Of a stretch of DNA of 64,000 nt, positions 9,547-19,740 are shown in pieces. How positions within the stretch are numbered: the stretch's first letter is position 1; every line of letters begins with the position of its first letter. Under the pieces are notes generated by a model. It ran no database searches. It was given only the letters and a program-made list of their open reading frames with translations, and had not been told where the DNA came from. This stretch comes from Macrobrachium rosenbergii. Lineage: Eukaryota; Arthropoda; Malacostraca; Decapoda; Palaemonidae. Made by a program: the position numbers and the translations under genes. Where the stretch lies: NCBI RefSeq assembly GCF_040412425.1, contig NC_089749.1, positions 37,178,070 to 37,242,069 of the forward strand, read 5' to 3'.

Positions 9547-10314
9547 TTCTGGCAGCGCTTCTGAACCTCCGATGGAAGTAAAACCAGGCTGGGTTTGTCC
9601 TCATCCTCTGCTGCTGCAGCAGCGTCTTCTTCCTGTACACCATGTTCGTGTCCTCTGCCTCAGCTTCTGTTCTGCGGGTGTTGTGGTGTGTTTGGAGGCC
9701 TTGGTGGCCTTGTGGAGTTTGTGTGTGAAGTTCACCAATACGTCCATTGAAAGGGCGTTCACATCCGTGATTTGCCCCCTCACCCCCTGCGGAAGGCGCC
9801 ACAGGAATATTTCTTGCAACAAGCTGATCTCCTTCCTCTGACCGTCCGGTCGACACCCAGCAGCATCTGGAGACCTCGTAGTTCATCCCAGGCATCCCTG
9901 GGTGATGCGTCCCTCAGGGGCTGGGTCATCAGGTCCAGGGTGAGTTGGGCTCTCTCTGGGACGGGCATGGAGTATGTGTCGATGAGCTTTTCTCGCAGGT
10001 CTCTGTACTTGACTTTGCCCAGCTGCGAGTCCAACCATGGGGTGATTTTGTTGAAGGCCTCCTCCAGTAACATTGTTATGGTTACGTCCGCCTCGGTCTC
10101 CTCATCTGTAATTTTCGCCGCTTGGAAATGGACATCTGCCCGCAGAAACCAGGATGTGGTGTTTTGTCACAAGAACGGAGGGAGTTTTATTATCTGGCTT
10201 ATTGCTGCCTTTGAAGGCAAGAGGGGGGATGCACAGGATCTGTGCAACCTCGGAATGACTTGCTACCTCAGTGTCTGACATTTTCTTTTTCTTCCTCACA
10301 CCAAAACGCGACAT
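9473..10314 (-). pseudogene. gag: Element L gag
   Basis: Gag pieces in several frames: 10314-10102, 10073-9780, 9822-9601 and 9895-9473. Recognisable shared segments are NKITPWLDSQLGK, YSMPVPERAQ and QEIFLWRLPQGVRGQ, which recur in K, D and H. The C-terminal CHCC motif is degraded: FHRRFRSAARNAEPP, with both the first and later Cys lost. Two candidate starts exist, ATG complement at 10314 and at 10281 (MSDTEV). The second resembles the K start MSEVE and is preferred. Confidence 0.7.
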
Positions 10315-10318
10315 ACGC

Positions 10319-10601
10319 GTTGTATTTAGCCCGTTAACGGTGTTTGGGGCTCGTCAGAAGTCAAAACTATATGCCCTGTGGTTCCGTTAATGACTTCTGA
10401 GTACGGTCGGCGTGAATCATAAATGGCGGGGCCAAACCGGTCAAGCACGCCAGAACATACCTGGAGGGGTACGCCGTAATTAGTCCGTTAGTGGCGTGGG
10501 TGTTCTCCGAGGAAGGAGCTTTCAGAGGCCTAGACTTCAGTCACTGTGTGGTTCTGTAGGCTCTCTGAAGGTAAAGCGGCCATAGTGAGTCCATTAATGG
10601 C
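10319..10601 (-). promoter_or_regulatory. Element L leader motif array (4 copies)
   Basis: Four minus-strand copies of the ATTARYGGACT…ACGGC motif lie at 10579-10601, 10473-10495, 10373-10394 and 10319-10341, ahead of gag. The first is GCCATTAATGGACTCACTAT followed by GGC. The last has diverged (…GTTAACGGGCTAAATACAAC). Function unknown; see findings. Confidence 0.7.
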
Positions 10602-10995
10602 AAAGCCAAAACTGCTGTGTTTGCAGTTGTAATATTTGTTTTGTTTAATTATAGTGTTGTTATTACTACTAGTGGCTTGATATGTCAATTGTCCTCGCTT
10701 ACATTCGGAGGCTACCATTCATTTTAGGACAATTAACTCAGACTAGCCTATACATAATAACTCAGTCCTGGGCATAGGCTAAAACAAGTGTGATACACCG
10801 GTCTAGGTTAATAAACCCCGGATTACTCTTAGCTTGAACTGGTACTTGACGTCGTAGATGGACGAATCTTCTTTTTGTAGTTAGGGAAACGCTGATTCCT
10901 GTGGGTTGTTTAATGCTTCTTAGTAGGTTACATGGTGTAAACAACTTATTCCTGTTCCTTCCATAACTGTTAGAACTGGTTCTTAAATAGGTACT
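10602..10995. other. Unassigned AT-rich sequence
   Basis: Flank of L. I see no LTR, PBS or coding similarity here. Confidence 0.4.
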
Positions 10996-11627
10996 TATAC
11001 TGGTTCTTGTACAGGTGCCCTATACTGGTTCCACAGGTGCCCTATACTGGTTCCACAGGTGCCCTATACTGGTTCTGTAAAGTCACCACATCGGCGCCAG
11101 GATAGTGTTTCTGCGGCGCCATTAATTAAGTCTCCGCTGAGCTTGTTTTCTTTGGTGACTTCCCATTTTCTTCAAGCTCAATTAGTCACGCCTAAAACGT
11201 GCCAGGTCACTGCGGCGCCATTAATTAAGTCTCCGCTGAGCTTGTTTTCTTTGGTGACTTCCCATTTTCTTCAAGCTCAATTAGTCACGCCTAAAACGTG
11301 CCAGGTCACGCATTTTAATCATTTTTACTTTATGGTATTTATCACGAATGTCACACATTGTGTATCACATGTTTCTTCATTCACAGGCATCAAGACTGTA
11401 TCCATATTGTAGCTCTGTATGTTTTGTATTGTAATTTGTACTCGTTCACTGCATATTATTGTTTATTGTTTCGACCTCAGGTCACAGTCAATTCCATTGT
11501 CTCTCGCGGCCCGGCGTCAGTCGGCTGCCGCAATATAAACTGCCTGGATCTGTAATAAAGTAGCAGTAACTTTTACCTGCTCGTTTCTTTGACACCTTAC
11601 AGTTCCACAGGTGCCCTATACTGGTTC
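10996..11627. repeat. 22-bp minisatellite split by a solo LTR
   Basis: GGTGCCCTATACTGGTTCCA repeats with a 22-bp period, about three copies before 11076 and one after 11601. The array is interrupted by the solo LTR at 11076-11601. Confidence 0.8.
11076..11601 (+). repeat. Solo LTR of the D/H family, with 99-bp duplication
   Basis: TGTAAAGTCACCA to CACCTTACA, matching the LTRs of D and H. The 4-bp direct repeat GTTC flanks it (11072-11075, 11602-11605), so it is a complete insertion reduced to one LTR. The segment 11112-11210 is repeated in tandem at 11211-11309; no other LTR of this family here has that. An ATAAAG poly(A) region is present near 11555. Confidence 0.85.
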
Positions 11628-11676
11628 CCAAAGGCCACGAAAAGTTCATTTAGGACAGCCATCTTGTGCCAAACAG

Positions 11677-12313
11677 TGTAAGGACTGGGGTATGAGCGAC
11701 ATACTGGCTGGGTGTTAACTGGTTTATTGGTAGTTCCTTACTGAGATAAAGGTACAGAATCTTCGAAGATGTTATTGACGCGTGCGAGCGGTAATGTAGC
11801 GTCTACACACAGACAGGTAAAACAGAGATAAAAGGTTCAGACATCTGTGTTTGTCGGCAGACAAACAGATGGCGATATCAAGAGACATGATTAACATACA
11901 GTGATGAAATATACATCAGTGGAAAGGCCAGGAAATTCTATATATGGCCAATTGCATGAGATTCAAGACAGATTACTGAATACAATGCAGTAGCATAATA
12001 TATGTGAAATAGAGAGACGTTTGGCGTCTTCACAAACAGAAACACACATACAGTTTGATACAGAAGATTCGGTGGAACATTATGAGTACATGATTAGAAT
12101 GCTTGCATGGCAATGCAAGTAGTGGTGATTGTTCATAAATCGAGACAACAATGCTTAGGGAGAAACAGACGGAAATATTGTATGGCTGAAATCGCGTTCC
12201 TGTAGAGAAAGAAAACGAGATGCTGTTGTTTTGTCTGGCCACTCCGATGGACGACGATTGACGAACACACGAACACACACGTGTTTGGAAGAGACAGCGT
12301 CGGGACTCTTACA
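11677..12313 (-). repeat. Solo LTR of the A family
   Basis: Antisense copy of the 630-bp A LTR, complete from edge to edge. It is flanked by ACAG on both sides (11673-11676, 12314-12317). Confidence 0.85.
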
Positions 12314-12483
12314 ACAGCATGCAGTCCTCACCTAGGCCATGCTGTACTCATGCCTAACTTAACTGTTACATTACACAGTTAGCCTGGCTTTTCATGCATA
12401 ACAGGTGGAATTTAACTCAAGAATTGATATGTTCATAAAATTATGGAGGAATATCGCACATCTTAGCCTACGGTTGGTGGTAC
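12314..12483. other. Flank of element C
   Basis: Nothing recognised. Its last five bases, GGTAC (12479-12483), are the left target duplication of C. Confidence 0.5.
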
Positions 12484-12610
12484 TGTAGAGTTTTAGATAA
12501 AAAAAAAAAGGTAATCCTTTGTTAATTCTGATTCTATTCCCTGCTGTGAACGTCTTTTGTTTTTGAGTTCTCGGTTCCGGGGTTGTGTTGTCATGCGGCC
12601 GGGGTGCTGG
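12484..12610 (+). repeat. Element C 5' LTR, left part
   Basis: TGTAGAGTTTTAGATAAAA to GGGGTGCTGG, matching the start of 32922-33126. CTGG (12607-12610) is the target duplicated by D. Confidence 0.9.
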
Positions 12611-13032
12611 TGTAAGGTGTCAAAGAAACGAGCAGGTAAAAGTTACTGCTACTTTATTACAGATCCAGGCAGCTTATATTGCGGCCGACTGACGCCGGGC
12701 CATGAGAGACAATGGAATTGACTGTGACCTGAGGTCGAAACAATAAACAATAATATGCAGTGAACGAGTACAAATTACAATACAAAACATACAGAGCTAC
12801 AATATAGATACAGTCTTGATGCCTGTGAATGAAGAAACATGTGATACACAATGTGTGACATTCGTATAAATACCATAAAGTAAAAATGATTAAAATGCGT
12901 GACCTGGCACGTTTTAGGCGTGACTAATTGAGCTTGAAGAAAACGGGAAGTCACCAAAGAAAAACAAGCTCAGCGGAGACTTAATTAATGGCGCCGCAAA
13001 CACTATCCTGGCGCCGATTTGGTGACTTTACA
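12611..13032 (-). repeat. Element D 3' LTR
   Basis: 422 bp; in antisense TGTAAAGTCACCAAATCGGC to CACCTTACA. AATAAA is present (…CTGTAATAAAGTAGC). It abuts the PPT at 13033. Confidence 0.9.
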
Positions 13033-13072
13033 AATACTCCCAAAGACGAGGGACGCGTCTGATTAATCCCCT
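13033..13072 (-). promoter_or_regulatory. Element D polypurine tract
   Basis: Antisense CGTCTTTGGGAGTATT directly before the LTR, preceded by GATTAATCAGACG. The same block ends A, H and, in altered form, I, J and K. Confidence 0.7.
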
Positions 13073-14073
13073 GTACCTGCTGGGACGCTGAAGGGTGCCG
13101 CGGCTCCTTGAAGATAACTGAGGGGCCTCCCGCCTGTGAGGCTGCTGTTTGGGCGGTTCCTTCCTGGGGCGGCGCGCCTTGGGGTGAGGGCGTGCTGGAG
13201 TGCGTTTGGGCGGAAGGGTGCTGCGTCGCTGCCGGGACTCTCCGACAGGAAGGCGGGCTTTAGCCGGTCTATGGAAACCCAGTCGTTCTTGCCTGGGAGT
13301 GCCAGCTGGAATGCCTTGCTGTTCCGCCCCAGCACGCGGAAGGGTCCCCAGGGCTTAGTTAGTGGTGGACGGACGGCGTCGACTCTGACGAAGACGTGGG
13401 TGGCGGATGACAGCTGTGGCGGCATGAAGGTGGTTGCTTTGTCGATGTATGAGCGCCTGCAAGGGGCGAACTTGCCGGCCACGTCGCGGAGCCTCTGCAG
13501 AGATGGGGAGTGGCGATCATCCGTCACGAGCTCTCCCGGCACCACGAGGGTTCCCAAAGGTTTGTTCAGCTGCGGATGGGGTGCCGTCGGCTCTGGGGCG
13601 GTCCTCAACCCGAGGAGGACCCACGGCAGCTGATGTTTCCAGTCCTCGGCGTGCAGCGGGCCATGAGGGATGACTTTGGGACCTGTGGAACCGTTCAACC
13701 AGGCCGTTGGCCGCTGGGTTGTACGCTGTGGTGGTGTGGTGCGTGGTTCCCAGCAGTTGAGCCAGGGCAGACCACAACTCGGAGAGGAAAGCGGGCCCCT
13801 GTCGGTTGTGATGTGGTCCGGGACGCCGGCGGCTAACCCAACTGGAGAGCAGGGCCTCAGCGCACGCGCTGGCGGTGGCTTCTTGCATGGGTGTGGCTTC
13901 GGGCCACCTCGTCGAACGGTCTACCACCGTGAGGAGGTATCTGGATCCGCCTGATGGGGAAGGGCCCGACGACGTCGATGTGGATGTGGCCGGCGGCGCC
14001 GCCCTGGTTGTGGGAACTCGCCTACCCCGACTGCGTGTGACGACCCACTTTACTGGTCTGGCACTGCAGGCAC
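13063..14073 (-). pseudogene. pol: Element D integrase, core and C-terminus
   Basis: Frames 14158-13517 and 13698-13063. The stretch begins with the last zinc-finger Cys pair (CLQC, just past E). It continues with the catalytic core: GSRYLLTVVDRSTRWPEATP carrying the first Asp, and a frameshifted region around the second Asp (GPAFLSELW). Next comes AYNPAANGLVERFHRS with the Glu. The C-terminus has GPFRVLGRNSKAFQL and VSIDRLKPAFL, a GPY/F-type module. There is no chromodomain. One frame break lies near 13800. Confidence 0.8.
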
Positions 14074-14424
14074 TGTGGCGGAATTTTAACCCACAAACAA
14101 AACAACACTCACCCTGATCTTCGGTTGCTGGAGATGGGTAAAGGTCCACGGTCGCCAATCACAGCACACAGAAACCACAAAACCAAATTTCAAACAAACC
14201 CTCCACCAACAACGAACGAAAAAAAAAGAAACACATGCACCATCAATATCGGTACCGATAAAAAAAACAAAAGCCAGACGAATTCCCGTTCACTTTCAAG
14301 GTTGGACTTCAACTGCCCAAGACCTCCCAAAAACGAAAAACTCCCCGACAGACCGACAGACAGAGAGACAGCCAAAAAACCAACTCCAACAACCGAACCA
14401 CTCAACCACTCACAATGACAATTA

Positions 14425-14482
<58 letters not shown>

Positions 14483-14529
14483 AAACGTTGGGAAATGCTA
14501 AATAAAAACAAATTTCTGATCCCTCTATA
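14074..14529 (-). repeat. Element E 3' LTR, with (CT)n
   Basis: 456 bp; matches 17173-17609 apart from a longer CT run (about 14427-14479). The 19-bp length difference between the LTRs is almost all microsatellite. Confidence 0.9.
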
Positions 14530-14546
14530 TTTCTCCCCCCTTTTAG
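14530..14546 (-). promoter_or_regulatory. Element E polypurine tract
   Basis: Antisense AAAAGGGGGGAGAAA immediately precedes the LTR start TATAGAGGG. A clean plus-strand primer. Confidence 0.85.
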
Positions 14547-17147
14547 CATTTCCCAACCAACACCTTTCACACCTCTTTCAAATCGCCTTACGCAACACCC
14601 ACGGATGCTCCCTAGCAGGTCCTCTAGATCGCGTTCGCGGGCACGCAATCATTCTCTCAGACTCGCTCTCTCTTCCAGCAAGATTCAGATTTACATTTTC
14701 TCCTCCATTCTCTCTCAGATTCACGCTATCTTCTTCACTATTACCACTCTCAATTTCATCCACAATCTCATCTATACCCTCTAACTCGTTCCCAAATACC
14801 TCCCCAATTCTTCAACTAACCCATCCCATTCGCTCATTGACCTTTCCAATTCTTGCAACGATTCATTCATGCTTTCAATCACTCGTCTATCACTGCTACG
14901 CTCTCTTACTCTTACACTTTCGCTCACCTCCAACCGTTCACTAACCCCTACACGTTCAGTCAACTCAGTTATATCAAACCCCAACATATGCTATACGTTC
15001 TATCCATACCATCCCAGTCATCCGTATTACACGCTTTATCACTCATTTCCACTTTGGCACTCACACCCCTATCACACAACTTACGACCATTCAGTTTACT
15101 TACGTTCTTCCCTTTCTTACGTTTTTTACCATACTCTATCAAAACAAATTGCTTCATGCACTCGTCAGTCTTTCCAGCAAAGCCCCCCTCATGCAACAAC
15201 CCCTCACGTACATGCATCACACGCACCGCTTGCATTCTGGAGGATCCACCCATTTGAACCCCCTTCACACTCAGTTTCCCGAATTCGCTGTCACAGTCAC
15301 CCTCTTTCGTCTACATACACTTGATACATGCCCTTCAATTCCATTCGACACACTTCGCTCTCGGTTCTGAACACATTCTCGCATAATGCCCATTCTTACC
15401 ACAGTTACCACATATTACATTCACTCGGGTACCCCTACAACCATTAGCAACATGACCCATCTGTCCGCACCGGTAGCATTTAACCCCTATCTTTCGTACA
15501 CTCCTTACCAAATGTCCCGGTTGCCCACACCAAACACGCTCCTAAAGCCCACCTACAATCATTCTTTGTATGTCCTTCCTTTCCACATCTAAAACACTTC
15601 GCTCGACTTCCACTCATCGACCTTCCCTTTGTACACTACTATCCCTAACCCGTCCAACCCGTTGTTCCCTTACAAACCCATCATTCATCCTCACTGGCAC
15701 CTCCACATTACTTGCTCTTACACTCCTATCTATTACACTATCCATTCTCATTGGGCCCCTCAACACTGCATCCCTAAAGCTTCCAAACTCTGGTACTCTC
15801 TCATCTACCCCAGCCCTTACACTTACACTTCTGCTCTCTTTTATAACCCTGTCAAGCTCATAATCTTCACAATTTCCAAAATTTCTCCCCAAGTCAACCT
15901 TTCATTCTTTCCACCTTTTCTTCTCCTTTCGCTTCAAGTTCACAAATTCTCTAACTCCATCTGGCACTGTCCCTAACAACTTCCGTACTAACTCCTTACA
16001 TTCATCTATCCCATCATCCCCAAACTTCTTCCTTGCCAACGTCTCCAGCCGACAAGCATACAGTGACAAGGTTTCCCAGCTTTCATTCTTGCCTCATCAA
16101 ATTCATTCTTCCTCTTATACTTAACACTCCTTTCATACGCCTGCTTGCTCAACTAATCTAGCTTTCACCTTGTCATACTCAACATCTCCCACACTCATAA
16201 TAACCCTATACATGTCAAGTAAAAACCCAGTCAAATACTCTCCTAATTCTCGTGCCCATACTCTCTTACTTTCCCCATACTTATCCTGACAAAACCTTTC
16301 ATACTCCCTAAAGAAATCATGCACATCCCTACTTCCATACTCATTATACTTTTCACACCTGGTACCTCCCCACATACATAGCCTTTCTCACTTCTTTCTC
16401 ACTTTCACTCTCACTTTCGCCCCTTTCGCTCTGTCCTTTCATACCCTCTTCCAGAATACAAAGAGTCCACTTCTGCACTTACATTCATCTTACTCATTAC
16501 ACTCTTCTTCCCCCTCTTTTTATCCACTTTTATCCACTCACCTCCATCCACCTCACTATCACTACTGCCTTCACCCTCTCCCTTCTTTCCTGCCTTTCCC
16601 ACTTCCTTTCCCTTCTTACCAGTTTCCTTTCCTTTCCTTCTTCCCTTTTTCTTCCCCTGACTTATCCTTACTTTCCCTCTGTTCCTTCCCTTGCTTTTCA
16701 TTCCCTTTTCCTTACCCTGCCTCTCATTCCCTCGTTTCTTACTTCCTATTCCCATATCACTTTCATCACTCACGCTTCCATTCACTTCTTCCTCCTTTTC
16801 TTTCTCTCTTGCCCCTTCACACGTTCCAGAGAACCTGCCTCCAACAGCCCCTTCTCCAAAAAACACCCTTGAACATACCTTTCACCATTTCTTCCACACC
16901 TTTCATCATTCCCTCCAACTTTTTTATCCATCCTCTTTCCATTCTCTCTTCTGACTCTTTCATCTCCCCTTTCATTTCTTCTTTTGCACTTCTTAGTATT
17001 CCTCCACCTCCTCCAACTGACTCTCAATCTCTCATTCTCACCCCTCAACCACGTATTCTCCTCTCTCAACCTTACCAGTTCCTCTTCCATCCTTCTCTTC
17101 AGTCACACTACCAGCCACCAAAAGAAATTGCAGCTGCAATACCAGCT
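14547..17147 (-). pseudogene. gag: Element E gag with four zinc knuckles
   Basis: Minus-strand pieces in different frames. 17090-16782 starts MEEELVRLREENTWLRGENE, a coiled-coil-like heptad run. 16866-16411 is extremely Lys/Glu-rich. 16375-16133 includes FFREYERFCQDKYGESKRVW, a capsid-like stretch. At about 15605-15370 there are knuckles CFRCGKEGHTKNDC, a damaged one ending WCGQPGHLVRS, CYRCGQMGHVANGC and CGNCGKNGHYARMC. Acidic and basic tail frames run to 14578. Three of four knuckles keep all CCHC ligands. Several frame changes interrupt it. The family assignment is open: this knuckle array could belong to Gypsy or another LTR class. Confidence 0.7.
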
Positions 17148-17165
17148 GCCCCACGTTGGGCGCCA
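17148..17165 (-). promoter_or_regulatory. Element E primer-binding site (tRNA-Lys)
   Basis: Antisense TGGCGCCCAACGTGGGGC, 18 nt, 7 bases inside the 5' LTR. It is complementary to the 3' end of eukaryotic tRNA-Lys(CUU), a primer used by several LTR elements. D, H, I and K use a different PBS. Confidence 0.85.
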
Positions 17166-17172
17166 AATATTA

Positions 17173-17522
17173 TGTGGCGGAATTTTAACCCACAAACAAA
17201 ACAACACTCACCCTGATCTTCGGTTGCTGGAGATGGGTAAAGGTCCACGGTCGCCAATCACAGCACACAGAAACCACAAAACCAAATTCCAAAACAAACC
17301 CTCCACCAACAACGAACGAAAAAAAAAAGAAACACATGCACCATCAATATCGGTACCGATAAAAAAAACAAAAGCCAGACGAATTCCCGTTCACTTTCAA
17401 GGTTGGACTTCAACTGCCCAAGACCTCCCAAAAAAACGAAAACTCCCGACAGACCGACAGACAGAGAGACAGCCGTAAACCAACTCCAACAACCGAACCA
17501 CTCAACCACTCACAATGACAAT

Positions 17523-17562
<40 letters not shown>

Positions 17563-17609
17563 AAACGTTGGGAAATGCTAAATAAAAACAAATTTCTGAT
17601 CCCTCTATA
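17173..17609 (-). repeat. Element E 5' LTR, with (CT)n
   Basis: 437 bp; the CT run lies at about 17525-17560. Followed on the plus strand by the GCAC duplication and the D integrase sequence. Confidence 0.9.
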
Positions 17610-17613
17610 GCAC

Positions 17614-17960
17614 TGTTTTGCCCAGGCTGTGGCGTCCTTTTGCACCCCGTGCCAGACGAACTTTTTTGAAAGCAGTTTGGCCGTGGTCCTGCCGGAGGGG
17701 TGTGAGAGGCCGTGAATGATGTCGAATACCTGGCGGCGGCGTGAGGCTGGAACCAAGGGCATGGGCTGGCCTGTACTGATGTCACAGAGCAGGCTGGGGC
17801 CTCCGGGGGCGAGGGTCACGTCCCGCCACTTGAGGGATGTGATGGCGGTGCGGTATGCTGGGGTTTCTGGGTCAGCGGCCTGTTCTCTGGCAAGGTCCTG
17901 GTAATCTACACCAAGCTGCACTGCGTTCAACTCGACTCTGGAGAGGGCGTCTGCTACGGA
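17614..17960 (-). pseudogene. pol: Element D integrase zinc domain
   Basis: Frame 17930 downward. It begins VQLGVDYQDLAREQAADPE, a spacer shared with H, J and K. The finger HGLSHPSGRTTAKLLSKKFV…WAKQC follows. The stretch ends at the third ligand, Cys, where E was inserted; the fourth is at about 14075. An RNase H end lies upstream. Confidence 0.8.
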
Positions 17961-18460
17961 TTTTCTTGCCGGGGAGGTACCTGACGGAACAGGTAAATTC
18001 GGCTATGGCTGAGAGGTGGCGCTGCTGTCTGGAAGACCATGCGTCCCCTGCTTCGTGAAGGCGTGAACCAGTGGCTGGTGGTCTGTGAAGATTGTGAAGG
18101 GCGTCCCCTCCAGGAGGAACTTGAAGTGCCGAACTGCGCGGTACATCGCGCAGAGTTCCCTGTCGAAGGTGCTGTAGCGGGACTCTGCGGGACTGAACTT
18201 CTTGCTGAAGAAGGCGATGGGCTGGGGGCGCCGTTGATGATTTGCTCCAGAACAGCACCGCAGGCAACGTTACTGGCGTCTGTCGTCAGCTGGAGGGAGC
18301 CTTGGGATCCTGGTGTGCCAAGGCGTTGCCTTGGTGAGGGCGGCCTTCGTCAGGGAAAAGGCCTGCTGCTGGCTGGGTCCCCAAGACAGGGACTTCGGTT
18401 GACCTTTAGGACTTCCGTCAGGGGGCCGTGGTGTCGCGCGATCCCGGGATGAACCGCCTG
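17960..18460 (-). pseudogene. pol: Element D RNase H
   Basis: Several frames. H and K counterparts read LTTDAS at the start and DHQPLVHAF in the middle; in D these are split between frames near 18280 and 18090. The tail RYLPGKK occurs at about 17985. Small indels near G/C runs break the frame at least three times. Confidence 0.7.
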
Positions 18461-19190
18461 TAGAAGTTTACCATCCCAAGGAACTCCTGGACGGCCTTGA
18501 TGGAGGTGGGTGTCGGGAAATCTTGCTACGGCTGCCACTTTCGATGTAAGAGGGCGGACGCCTGTCGGAGACACCTCGTGACCCAGGAATTCTGCTTTCT
18601 GGACGCCGAAGGTACACTTGTCGAAAACGGACGACGAGGCCGCTTTCTTGGAGGCGCTGGAGGACTGCTTTGATGTGCCTCTGGTGTTCGCTGTGAGACC
18701 TGGAAAATATGAGAATGTCGTCGACGTAGCAGACGCAGAATTTTAGGTCCCCAGGATGCTGTCCATGAGCCGCTGGAAGGTGGCCCCCGGCGTTCCTCAG
18801 CCCGAAGGTGGAGAAGGCGAACACATAGGACCCGAAGGGCGTGATGATGGCTGTCTTTGGTATGTCCTCTGGCGCAACAGGTACCTGGAAATAAGATTTA
18901 AGAAGGTCCAATTTAGTGAATATTTTGGCCCCGTGAAAGGAGGCCGTGAGGTCTTGCATATTGGGTAGAGGGTAGTGGTCGGGCTCCGTTGCAATGTTGA
19001 GCCGCCTGTAGTCGCCGCAGGGTCTCCAGGAGCCGTCCGGTTTCTGCACCATGTGGAGGGGGAGGCCCATGGACTGGAGGCTTTTCTGCAGATGCCCATC
19101 TGTTCCATCTCCTTGAATGCTTTTTTCGCCTCCTGAAGGCGCTGAGGGGGGAAGCCTGCGGAACTGCATGTGTCGGGGCCCTTAGTCACT
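18460..19190 (-). pseudogene. pol: Element D reverse transcriptase
   Basis: Frame 19169-18468, with the upstream part in 19189-18797. RT motifs in order are SPWASPLHMVQKPDGSWRPC, FTKLDLLKSYFQV (motif A Asp), TPFGSYVFAFSTFGLRNA, and the catalytic box CYVDDILIFSRSH with YVDD intact (plus strand 18718-18735). The frame is lost after about 18600. All RT catalytic aspartates are present. Confidence 0.85.
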
Positions 19191-19740
19191 ATATGGTGGT
19201 ATATGCCGTGCTTGGCTGGGGCCCCGGGGACTTAGGCGAAGCTCGGGCTTAAATACCTCAGGGAACTCCGACAGAAGGTGTGCATACTGGTGGGGGCGAC
19301 GGCGCTGATGGTGGGTCTGGGTCCCGCCGTTAACGGAGAGACCGGCAGGAGTCGGTATCGAGGAGGCGCTTGCGCCACGTCGACTAGCAGGCCGAAGTGC
19401 GCCAGAAAATCGGCCCCCAGGAGTGGGGTTCCTACGTCCGCGACGATGAAGTCCCAGGAGTAACTCTGGCCAAGGATGGAGATCGACAGGAGCCTGGTGC
19501 CGTAGGAGAGGATGGGGGTTCCGTTGGCGGCCGTCAGGAAAGCGGCCGGGTCTGGTGTCTGGTTGCGTCCTCTCTGGATGCTGGGAAGACCGACTTAAGG
19601 CTCCTGTGTCGACCAGCATCATCCTGCCGGAGCGGTGTCGCGGACGTAAACCTACTGTTTTGAGGCCCTGGGTTCTTCGGCTGCCATGGCGGCCTGTCCT
19701 GCTGGCCGCCGCCACCCCCGTTTTTTGAACGGTTGAACGA
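19182..19740 (-). pseudogene. pol: Element D protease
   Basis: Retropepsin motif MMLVDTGAL near 19625, followed in other frames by the LGADFLAHFGLLVDV-type second half near 19400. There are two or more frame breaks. Confidence 0.7.

Larger units (their letters stand above)
8465..10601 (-). mobile_element. Ty3/Gypsy retrotransposon L, deleted at both ends
   Basis: Read on the minus strand: a leader with four motif copies (10601 to 10319), gag, protease and the first third of RT, and then directly a partial 3' LTR (8669-8465). The rest of RT, RNase H and integrase are missing: RT stops at SYFQV and the next bases are LTR. The 5' LTR and PBS are also missing, since similarity ends inside the first leader motif at 10601. 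Protein similarity places it with K, D, H, I and J. Confidence 0.8.
14074..17609 (-). mobile_element. Gag-only LTR retrotransposon E
   Basis: A 3.5-kb minus-strand element with LTRs at 17173-17609 and 14074-14529. It has an 18-nt PBS for tRNA-Lys, a purine tract before the 3' LTR, and a 4-bp duplication GCAC (14070-14073, 17610-17613). The whole 2.6-kb interior gives only Gag-like sequence; no protease, RT, RNase H or integrase motif is visible on either strand. On its own strand the LTR starts TATAGAGGG and ends CCACA, so it lacks the usual 5' TG. It is inserted in the integrase gene of D between the third and fourth zinc ligands. It must depend on enzymes made elsewhere. Confidence 0.85.

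Noticed and set aside
14530..17147. Plus-strand Ser/Pro/Leu-rich open frames in element E
   Set aside because: They are antisense to a Lys/Glu-rich Gag; PBS, PPT and zinc knuckles all fix the minus strand.
17148..17165. A tRNA-Lys gene
   Set aside because: Only 18 nt match, antisense and directly inside an LTR: it is the primer-binding site.
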